Part shown: in pieces, positions 1 to 6,287 of the stretch | How the letters are laid out: the number at the start of each line of letters is the position of its first letter | Numbering within the stretch: position 1 is the first letter of the stretch | Assembly (NCBI GenBank): GCA_026395615.1 | Contig: JAPLYH010000025.1 | Span: forward strand, 1 to 6,482 | Direction of reading: 5' to 3' | DNA from: Candidatus Parcubacteria bacterium | GTDB lineage: Bacteria > Patescibacteriota > Minisyncoccia > Minisyncoccales > PEYH01 | Length of the DNA stretch: 6,482 nucleotides | Translations under genes and position numbers: made by a program | Notes under the pieces: model-generated | The model's database searches: none | Told to the model about the DNA's origin: nothing | What the model saw: only the letters and a program-made list of their open reading frames with translations

Positions 1-583
1 CCATATGAATAACGGTAGCAGATGGAGTGGCCAAAACAATTCCCATTGAATCCATAATAGAATGTTCTACTTCAAAGAAACTTAAATTAAAATCATTGAG
101 ATTTATTTTTTGTTTTGTGTCCTGTATTTGGATTGTTTTTAATTTTTTAGATGAACCCTTTATATTATCTTCCATTCGGCGTTTAATAAGAGCAATAGTA
201 AGAGGTAATCCGATAACTAAAGGGAAACCAAGTTTTTCTAAAAGCAGGGGAGCAGCGCCTATGTGATCTAGGTGTCCATGAGTAAAAACCACTGCTCTTA
301 TATTTTTTTCTTTTCCCTTAAGGTAACTGATATTCGGTATGATATAGTCAATTCCAGGCATATCTTCTTCTGGAAATTGAATTCCCATATCAACTATTAC
401 AATATCTTTTCCATGTTCAAAAACAGTCATATTCCTGCCGACTTCCTCCTGGCCCCCTAAGGGGATAATGCGAAGCTCATTCTCTTTCCTGTATTCCTTT
501 TGAACTGGCCTGTATTCTCTTTGATTGGTCATTTTTTGCGCTTGTATTTGCGTTTTTTTTATTTGTGTTGTTTGTGTTTGCAT
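1..583 (-). CDS. rnj: Ribonuclease J, N-terminal part (partial at left edge)
   Basis: This is the N-terminal part of a metallo-beta-lactamase/beta-CASP ribonuclease of the RNase J family, which matures and degrades RNA in the cytoplasm. From the ATG at 583 there are 194 codons before the window edge; full family members are about 550-600 residues. Seen directly: PLGGQEEVGRN at about 41-51, the strand and loop VDMGIQFPEEDMPGIDYIIP at about 64-83, and the zinc-binding motif HGHLDH at 102-107, followed by IGAAPLL. The later histidine lies in HSIMDS (174-179), where most relatives have HSIPDS. A second in-frame ATG at 532 would remove a Gln/Thr/Lys-rich 17-residue leader. Neither start has a clear Shine-Dalgarno site, so the start is uncertain. 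The tRNA-Leu gene lies 123 nt upstream on the same strand. The family call is very secure. Confidence 0.95.
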   Translation of the reverse strand, partial: MQTQTTQIKKTQIQAQKMTNQREYRPVQKEYRKENELRIIPLGGQEEVGRNMTVFEHGKDIVIVDMGIQFPEEDMPGIDYIIPNISYLKGKEKNIRAVVFTHGHLDHIGAAPLLLEKLGFPLVIGLPLTIALIKRRMEDNIKGSSKKLKTIQIQDTKQKINLNDFNLSFFEVEHSIMDSMGIVLATPSATVIHM

Positions 584-671
584 AATAATTGAGGTTAAAA
601 GTTCTAGATAAAATATAAAAAGAATTTAAATTTTAATTTGTATTTTTACCTTTTTATTTTTACTTTTTAAT

Positions 672-706
672 TTGAGCGAGCCCACGCAAAGCGGGACAGG
701 CGATTG
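672..706. other. GC-rich island directly 3' of the tRNA
   Basis: About 35 bases abutting the 3' end of the tRNA are strikingly GC-rich, while 584-671 beside it is almost pure A/T with T-rich runs on the plus strand. A small hairpin can form: bases 682-687 pair with 691-695 around an AAA triloop, with A684 bulged (5 bp). There is no T-run on the minus strand after it, so it is not a typical intrinsic terminator for the tRNA. It may be a tRNA trailer or a dispersed repeat unit; the sequence alone does not decide. Confidence 0.3.
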
Positions 707-790
707 TGCCGAGGGTGGGACTCGGACCCACAAGCTCTTGCGAGCACTGACTCCTGAAGCCAGCGTGTCTACCAATTTCACCACCTCGGC
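707..790 (-). tRNA. tRNA-Leu (anticodon CAG, reads CUG)
   Basis: This is a class II tRNA of 84 nt without encoded CCA: A73 is followed by CAA in the genome. The acceptor stem pairs GCCGAGG with CCTCGGC over 7 perfect pairs, with discriminator A73 as expected for leucine. The D arm is GTG/CAC with the GG of the loop present. The anticodon stem is CTGGC/GTCAG with one G-T pair, and the loop TTCAGGA gives anticodon CAG (plus-strand bases 754-756). The long variable arm GCTC-GCAA-GAGC has a GNRA tetraloop. The T stem GTGGG/CCCAC encloses the loop TCCGAGT, so position 55 is C instead of the near-universal U. All stems are intact, so the gene looks functional. CCA must be added after transcription. 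Confidence 0.97.
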
Positions 791-800
791 AGGGAGTACA

Positions 801-836
801 AAATCATTTTGTCATAAAAAATATGACAAACGATTT
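801..836 (-). terminator. Imperfect hairpin between the isomerase gene and the tRNA
   Basis: GTCATA (811-816) and TATGAC (822-827) form a perfect 6-bp inverted repeat around an A5 loop. The arms extend outward to AAATC (801-805) and GATTT (832-836) with one bulge and one mismatch. The hairpin begins 16 nt after the isomerase stop codon, so it most likely ends the minus-strand operon before the tRNA. Read in that direction only a short run of four T follows the stem, so it would be a weak intrinsic terminator. It also occupies the space where a tRNA promoter would lie, and a TTGTCA in its arm could be a -35 element, but I find no good -10. Confidence 0.45.
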
Positions 837-851
837 TTCTTTTTATCTTTA

Positions 852-1442
852 TTATTCATTAACAAAAGAGATGTCGTTTGGAAGAGACATTTGAGGATCT
901 TCAAATCTCAAAGGAGGAATATTTTTATAATTCTCGTTCTTAACCCAACCTTGAGTCGTATAGAAATAGCATCCGCCATTTCTTTCCTGGATTCCTTTAT
1001 AACTGTTTTTCATATTTTTGTCAACCCAATTTGCTATTTTTAAAGTTTTGTCTGTTGGGTTAATGGTAATATGACTATATAAATTAGGAACAACGCATAT
1101 CTCTCCTTGTTTCGTCTTAACAGCATAAACATCTTCTATTGTGTCGCCATTTTCTTTTTGTAATAAGAAAATTGTTTCACCTTCTAACACAATATATGTT
1201 TCTCCGCATTCGTTTGTATGAGTATGCCCCTTAGTTTTATTAAATTCGCTACCAATCATTATGGGCAATATTACCGTGATATCATATCTTAAATAATCTT
1301 TTTCTTTTAAACCTCTATACATATAGTATAGTTCCATGTCCAAATTCGCTGTTTTTAACCATTCCTTATCATATAAAACAGAACCCATATCTCTTATGGT
1401 GCGTATATCTGGTTTGAAATTTTCAAGATTAAAAGATTCCAT
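852..1442 (-). CDS. pgiA: Cupin-type glucose-6-phosphate isomerase (archaeal-type cPGI)
   Basis: Predicted to interconvert glucose 6-phosphate and fructose 6-phosphate in the cytosol, using a metal-bound cupin fold unrelated to the classical Pgi enzyme. The ATG at 1442 gives 196 residues, close to the family norm of about 190. The cupin motif TKGHTHT-(5)-E-T-Y-IVLEGE gives metal ligands His73, His75 and Glu81, and VPNLYSH supplies the fourth, His124. This spacing matches the ligand set known from Pyrococcus furiosus cPGI (His88, His90, Glu97, His136). The C-terminal stretch GGCYFYTTQGWVKN and PPLRFEDP also fit the bacterial branch of the family, as I recall it. The ATG follows the stop of the upstream solute-binding protein gene by 8 nt, with TAGG (overlapping that stop) as a possible ribosome site. 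A TTG at 1481 would extend it by 13 residues but overlap that gene, so it is less likely. Other sugar isomerase activities on a cupin fold cannot be fully excluded. Confidence 0.88.
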   Translation of the reverse strand: MESFNLENFKPDIRTIRDMGSVLYDKEWLKTANLDMELYYMYRGLKEKDYLRYDITVILPIMIGSEFNKTKGHTHTNECGETYIVLEGETIFLLQKENGDTIEDVYAVKTKQGEICVVPNLYSHITINPTDKTLKIANWVDKNMKNSYKGIQERNGGCYFYTTQGWVKNENYKNIPPLRFEDPQMSLPNDISFVNE

Positions 1443-1450
1443 ATATTTAC

Positions 1451-3172
1451 CTACCACACTCTTTTGGTATTTATATACCAATTTTCAATATCAGAGAACC
1501 TTTGAGACGGGTCAGCTATTATATGAGATTTAATTCCCTTGATTCCGCTTGAACTAAGATATATTAGATCGGGATTAAAGAGAAATATGGCAGGAGCATC
1601 AGTTATTAATAAAGCCTGAGCTTGCTCCATTTTTTCTATAAGAGTGTTCTTGTCAGAATTTGTTCTAATTTCTTCAAGCAGTTTATCAACTTTAGTGTTT
1701 TTGTAATCTGCGAGGTTTAAACCAGGATAAATTCTTTGACTGGAGTGCCAGAAGGGGAATGGATCCGGAACAATGCCTAATACTTGTCCAAATAATAATG
1801 CCTCGTATTCTCGTTCTTTAATAGTGGTTTGTTTTATATCAGTAATTGAAAGGGCGTTTATTTCTGTTTCTATTCCGATTTTTGCCCATTGTTCTTTTAA
1901 GAGCTCAGCTGTTTTTTGAAGCATCGGGTCAGTGGGAGTGGTAATAGTTATCTTTAGCGGAATGTTTTGACCTGGGCTAGTTATACAAACCTCATTCAAT
2001 TTCTTTCTGGTGCTTGGTCCGACTACTCCATTAGCAGTAGCTTGCCCCGAGGATTTTAGTATTTCATCGGCATATTTTTCCTGGAACCTTATTACTGCCT
2101 CCTTGGTTTTACTTCCAAAAGAACCAGTAACTTCTCCATTAGGATAAATATCGCTGAATTTTGCAAGACATTGTTGAAGATATTCTACGGCCTTACCCGT
2201 TGACCCAAGAGATAACGTACTTACAAAATTCATTGTTTCCGCGTTTTTTGTTTTTACTAACTTTCCGTCTTGTTCAATAAACCCGGCCTTAGTTAATAAT
2301 TCTTTCGCTTTTGTTGGGTTAAATTCAGTTGAAAGAATAGGGCTTCCGGGATTATATACATCCAACAAGAAAGGAGATTCTATTATTGCGCCTTTTCCGG
2401 ATAATATTTTGTCTTTGATTTCTTGTTTATCAGTAGCAAGGTTTAGGGCAAGGCGTACAGTATCCTGAGTTAACAGTTCGCTGTTTGCCGGATTAAAGAA
2501 AATGGCAAAATATCGGGGGATAATAAAAGAATATTCACTAAAATTGTATATTGATTTATAAATGCCCGAAGGAAGATAGAGAGTATCTATAATATTATTT
2601 TCCGCCGCTTGAACGAGCTCTTCTTCGTTTTTAAAAAATAGAAAATTGATTTTATTGATATATGGTTTTTGGTCGTAGTAGTTATTAAATTTAACTAGAT
2701 TAGCAGAGGTAATTTCTCCGGCCTTGTTTTGGATAATATTTTTTAATTTAAATGGGCCAGATCCGATAGGCCTGAGGTTGTAAGGAGAAAGTGAGAAATT
2801 ATCTGCTGAAATTTTTGACCAAATATGGCTAGGCAATATTTTCAAGCATAGGGTTTCTAAGAAAGCAGGATAAGAGTTTTTCAAGGTGAAAGTAATTTGA
2901 TATTGAGAGATTTTTTCTGCTTTTACATCCAGCCATTTTGCTTGGATAGGGCTTTTGAACTCGGGACTCTGAACTATTTTTATAGTGAACATCACATCGT
3001 CTGCTGTTAAAGGCTTCCCATCGTGAAACACGACATTTTCCTTCAATGTTAGATTATAAGTTTTTCCGTCATTTTCAACAGAATATTCTTTAACAAGGTC
3101 TGGGACCACTTCTCCTTCGCCATTATATTTAAAGAGTCCGGAATAGATTAATTCTACAAGATCCCTATCCAC
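1451..3172 (-). CDS. Family 5 peptide/solute-binding protein with inserted peptidoglycan-binding domain, N-terminally severed
   Basis: This is the substrate-binding component of a peptide-type ABC importer (SBP_bac_5, DppA/OppA-like), which would normally sit outside the cytoplasmic membrane. Counting from the GTG at 3172 there are 573 codons. Lobe I motifs are seen in VELIYSGLFKY (6-16), HDGKPLTADDVMFTIK (50-65) and IGSGPFKLKN (136-145). Lobe II continues in RYFAIFFNP (220-228), AKELLTKAGF (289-298) and PDPFPFWHSSQ (469-479). Residues about 318-396 form a peptidoglycan-binding (PG_binding_1) module set between these parts. The GTG is unlikely to be the natural start: conserved family sequence continues upstream in the same frame across a TAA at 3179-3181. 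If translated from GTG, the product would lack a signal peptide and the first strand of lobe I. The stop is TAG, 8 nt before the isomerase ATG. No permease or ATPase gene of the importer is in the window. Confidence 0.88.
   Translation of the reverse strand: MDRDLVELIYSGLFKYNGEGEVVPDLVKEYSVENDGKTYNLTLKENVVFHDGKPLTADDVMFTIKIVQSPEFKSPIQAKWLDVKAEKISQYQITFTLKNSYPAFLETLCLKILPSHIWSKISADNFSLSPYNLRPIGSGPFKLKNIIQNKAGEITSANLVKFNNYYDQKPYINKINFLFFKNEEELVQAAENNIIDTLYLPSGIYKSIYNFSEYSFIIPRYFAIFFNPANSELLTQDTVRLALNLATDKQEIKDKILSGKGAIIESPFLLDVYNPGSPILSTEFNPTKAKELLTKAGFIEQDGKLVKTKNAETMNFVSTLSLGSTGKAVEYLQQCLAKFSDIYPNGEVTGSFGSKTKEAVIRFQEKYADEILKSSGQATANGVVGPSTRKKLNEVCITSPGQNIPLKITITTPTDPMLQKTAELLKEQWAKIGIETEINALSITDIKQTTIKEREYEALLFGQVLGIVPDPFPFWHSSQRIYPGLNLADYKNTKVDKLLEEIRTNSDKNTLIEKMEQAQALLITDAPAIFLFNPDLIYLSSSGIKGIKSHIIADPSQRFSDIENWYINTKRVW
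1985..2221 (-). other. Peptidoglycan-binding (PG_binding_1) domain insert within the solute-binding protein
   Basis: About 79 codons inside the solute-binding protein encode a PG_binding_1 module. The hallmarks are LSLGSTGKAVEYLQQCL, then GEVTGSFGSKTKEAVIRFQ, then NGVVGPSTRKKLNEVC. These match the usual order of this fold: a G-x-x-G-x-x-V-x-x-L-Q helix, then G-x-F-G-x-x-T-x-x-A-V-x-x-F-Q, then G-x-V-G-x-x-T-x-x-x-L. The flanking sequence belongs to the solute-binding fold on both sides, so this is an internal insertion and not a C-terminal fusion. Two cysteines, in QQCL and NEVC, could pair outside the cell. The likely role is attaching the binding protein to the cell wall. Confidence 0.85.
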
Positions 3173-3178
3173 ATCATT

Positions 3179-3493
3179 TTATGTAGCATAAATTGGATTT
3201 ATGTGTCCTGGCTGGCCGAATATACCCTCTCGAAGAACCCCGCCATTTGCCGGAGCTTCAGTTGTTGCTCCTACATAAGAGGACGCAATAAGATAAATGC
3301 CGGATATAAGAAAAATAACGAAAAATGTCGAAAAATATATTTTTTCTTTCTTATCAAGGACTTTTGGTAATACTTTTATAATATTAAAAATTTTCCCGAG
3401 ACCGGGCTTGAGTTTTTCTTTAATCGGCTTGATGTTTAATTTAGGCCGAATAGCATTAAATCTCTTTTTTAAATTTTGAGGATTAATATGAAT
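3179..3493 (-). pseudogene. 5' part of the solute-binding protein gene, cut off by in-frame TAA
   Basis: In the frame of the solute-binding protein, about 104 codons upstream of TAA (3181-3179) read as a basic cytoplasmic segment (KKRFNAIRPKL and PKVLDKKEK), then a membrane anchor around IYFSTFFVIFLISGIYLIA, then a mature N-terminus containing LREGIFGQPGHINPIYAT. Directly after the TAA the sequence reads NDVDRDLVELIYSGL, the expected continuation in the family, so reading frame is kept and only one codon is wrong. A CAA (Gln) to TAA transition is the simplest explanation. No ATG, GTG or TTG occurs in this frame between the upstream TAA (3514-3512) and 3181. ATT at 3493 or 3487, just after the secG stop, is the only plausible start region. 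The gene is therefore either decayed, read through, or affected by sequence error. Confidence 0.75.
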
Positions 3494-3503
3494 CTTTTTA
3501 GAG

Positions 3504-3725
3504 TTAGAAAATTAGGTTTAGAACTGCCAAGATTATAAATAGGGCGCCCAAAGTGACTGTTGCCCAAAATATCTTTTTTTCAATTCCTCTCCTTGAGCCA
3601 TAAAAGGCTCCTCCCTCTTGTCCAAAAGCAGATCCCATTGCTGAGCCTCTTTGTTGGAGGAGAACGCCTGTTATTAATAAAATTGAAACAATAATTTGTA
3701 GAATAGCAAGTATATCAATCGTCAT
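3504..3725 (-). CDS. secG: Protein translocase subunit SecG
   Basis: This is a small inner-membrane subunit of the SecYEG translocon that assists SecA-driven export. The product has 73 residues, the usual size. It has two hydrophobic helices (about 4-22 and 52-71) joined by the conserved loop LLQQRGSAMGSAFGQ, then GGAFYGSRRGIEK. The ATG at 3725 overlaps the end of the holin-like gene by 11 nt, which suggests translational coupling. A TTG ten codons further upstream (3755) is possible but adds a polar LSAVGENKD stretch not expected in the family. No strong Shine-Dalgarno site is visible. The stop at 3504 lies about 10 nt before the first plausible ATT start of the solute-binding protein gene, so both probably share a transcript. 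Confidence 0.93.
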   Translation of the reverse strand: MTIDILAILQIIVSILLITGVLLQQRGSAMGSAFGQEGGAFYGSRRGIEKKIFWATVTLGALFIILAVLNLIF

Positions 3726-4092
3726 ATCTTTGTTTTCGCCAACTGCGCTTAGCAAGCAAATAAAAGAAAAAGCTTGAAGCCCAGATGATTAAAGTTGTTA
3801 TTATTAATGGTACGAATCCTGAAATTTTTAAATTGTCGGGAAATAGCACGAACGACACGAACCAGACAATCGCAATATTTATTACTAACCCAATTAAGCC
3901 AAAAGTCAATAGTCGGATAGGGAACAAGAAGAAATTTAAAATTGGTTTGATGAAGTAGTTTATTATGCCGAATATCAAACCGATTAAAAGGAATATCTTG
4001 CGCTCGCCGACAAATTGGACGCCTGGGACTAATTCAGCTGAAAGATATGTTCCCAAGACACCGGCTATAATTTGAAATAAGAATCCTGTCAT
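3715..4092 (-). CDS. Four-helix membrane protein, Phage_holin_4_2 / YvlD family
   Basis: This is an integral membrane protein of 125 residues from the ATG at 4092. It has about four hydrophobic helices (roughly 3-19, 32-48, 62-83 and 92-113) and a basic tail AKRSWRKQRYDD. The family signature is visible in LVPGVQF near residue 21 and in the central run IINYFIKPILNFFLFPIR followed by LLTFGLIGLVINIAIVWFV. This corresponds to the N-x-x-I-(R/K)-P-I-L...P-(I/L)...L-T-x-G-L...V-I-N pattern of PF04020. Despite the holin name, this family is chromosomal and widespread in bacteria, and its function is not well established. A TTG at 4119 would add nine residues but lies upstream of a good -10 box, so the ATG is preferred. 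It is the first gene of the minus operon and overlaps secG by 11 nt. Confidence 0.87.
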   Translation of the reverse strand: MTGFLFQIIAGVLGTYLSAELVPGVQFVGERKIFLLIGLIFGIINYFIKPILNFFLFPIRLLTFGLIGLVINIAIVWFVSFVLFPDNLKISGFVPLIITTLIIWASSFFFYLLAKRSWRKQRYDD

Positions 4093-4099
4093 TTGCTCT

Positions 4100-4127
4100 A
4101 TTGTATCATTTCCAAACAAAAACGCAA
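4100..4127 (-). promoter_or_regulatory. Extended -10 promoter of the holin-like/secG operon
   Basis: On the minus strand, TGATACAAT (4108-4100) is an extended -10 element with hexamer TACAAT. A -35-like TTGCGT lies at 4127-4122, 16 bp upstream. The -10 box ends 7 nt before the ATG at 4092, so transcription would be expected to start at or very near the A of the start codon, giving a leaderless mRNA. The promoter lies inside the alternative TTG-started reading frame, which argues against that start. Confidence 0.55.
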
Positions 4128-4135
4128 CAAAATCC

Positions 4136-4164
4136 TTGACAAAATTACGGATTTAGTTTAAGGT
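4136..4164 (+). promoter_or_regulatory. Candidate groESL promoter
   Basis: A perfect TTGACA (4136-4141) is followed after 17 bp by TAAGGT (4159-4164), a poor -10. A better -10 look-alike, TATAAA at 4164-4169, is 22 bp away, too far for normal sigma-70 spacing. TAATAA at 4187-4192 is a third candidate and would put the start of transcription at the groES ATG. I find no CIRCE inverted repeat (TTAGCACTC-N9-GAGTGCTAA), so HrcA control is not supported. Which -10 is used cannot be decided from the sequence. Confidence 0.35.
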
Positions 4165-4199
4165 ATAAAAGGTCACTTTAAATAACTAATAATAAAGAG

Positions 4200-4490
4200 A
4201 TGAATATTAAACCATTATCTGATTATATTTTAATAGAACCGGTTACCGCAGAAGAAAAAACAAAAAGCGGTATATTTTTACCGGAAACAGCAGAAAAGGA
4301 AAAACCAGAACAAGGAACAGTTGTGGCGGTTGGTCTTGGCAGAAAAACCGCATCAGGGAAAGTTATTCCTTTAGATGTTAAAGTTGGAGATAAAGTTTTA
4401 TTTACCAAATACGGACCTAATGAAATTGAAATAGATGGCAAAGAATATTTAATTGCCAGAGAAGATGATATATTAGCGATTTTAACTTAA
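4200..4490 (+). CDS. groES: Co-chaperonin GroES (Cpn10)
   Basis: This is the 10-kDa co-chaperonin, which forms the heptameric lid on GroEL and closes the folding chamber in the cytoplasm. The 96-residue length is standard. The N-terminal strand IKPLSDYILIEP, the mobile loop around EEKTKSGIFLPETA (with the IFL hydrophobic triad at 25-27 that docks on GroEL), GTVVAVG at 39-45, and the closing KVGDKVLFTKYGPNEIEIDG and EYLIAREDDILA are all present. AAAGAG directly abuts the ATG, too close to act as a normal Shine-Dalgarno site. groEL follows after 29 nt, so the two form the usual groESL operon. It is transcribed away from the holin-like/secG operon. Confidence 0.97.
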   Translation: MNIKPLSDYILIEPVTAEEKTKSGIFLPETAEKEKPEQGTVVAVGLGRKTASGKVIPLDVKVGDKVLFTKYGPNEIEIDGKEYLIAREDDILAILT

Positions 4491-4498
4491 AAAAATAA

Positions 4499-6163
<1,665 letters not shown>

Positions 6164-6177
6164 AACGATTTAAATAA

Positions 6178-6219
6178 AAAACACAAAACTCCGCTTCTCC
6201 AAGCGGAGTTTTGTGTTTT
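6178..6219 (+). terminator. groESL intrinsic terminator, perfect 19-bp hairpin
   Basis: Bases 6178-6196 pair perfectly with 6201-6219 around the loop CTCC. The GC core is CTCCGCTT/AAGCGGAG, and the outer stem ends in AAAA/TTTT. It begins 14 nt after the groEL stop. The A-run on one side and T-run on the other would let it work on either strand, but only groEL reads into it within this window. Confidence 0.9.
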
Positions 6220-6225
6220 ATGAGC

Positions 6226-6254
6226 TTGTTTTATTGATTGTTATACGCTATAAT
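6226..6254 (+). promoter_or_regulatory. Promoter of the lemA-family gene
   Basis: A perfect TATAAT -10 box at 6249-6254 lies 17 bp after TTGTTT (6226-6231), a partial -35. It sits just after the groEL terminator and 33 nt before the lemA ATG, predicting a leader of about 27 nt. The leader is A/T-rich and has no clear Shine-Dalgarno site. Confidence 0.65.
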
Positions 6255-6287
6255 AACCCCATAATTAAAAATTAAATAAGCAAAATT

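Noticed and set aside
27..460. Two plus-strand reading frames in the first 460 bases
   Set aside because: They lie antisense to the RNase J catalytic region (HGHLDH motif) and show no motif of their own.
589..670. A/T-rich spacer as a tandem repeat or replication origin
   Set aside because: Short T-run motifs recur only loosely, with no DnaA-box cluster or regular period that I can see.
672..1043. 123-codon plus-strand reading frame over the tRNA and the isomerase 3' end
   Set aside because: It crosses an intact tRNA and lies antisense to a well-supported coding region; its protein has no recognisable motif.
3173..3200. Frameshift as the cause of the broken solute-binding protein
   Set aside because: The conserved sequence before and after TAA is in the same frame with normal spacing, so only a substitution is needed.
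3297..3479. 60-codon plus-strand reading frame opposite the solute-binding protein 5' part
   Set aside because: The minus frame there encodes a membrane anchor and a conserved N-terminus that join logically to the downstream domain; the plus frame has no support.
3715..3717. Alternative genetic code (TGA as glycine, or TAA/TAG as sense)
   Set aside because: TGA properly ends the holin-like gene, TAG ends the solute-binding protein, and TAA ends secG, groES, groEL and the isomerase at expected lengths.
3715..4119. Prophage remnant, suggested by the holin-like protein
   Set aside because: The PF04020 family is common on bacterial chromosomes; no lysin, structural phage gene, integrase or att repeat is present.
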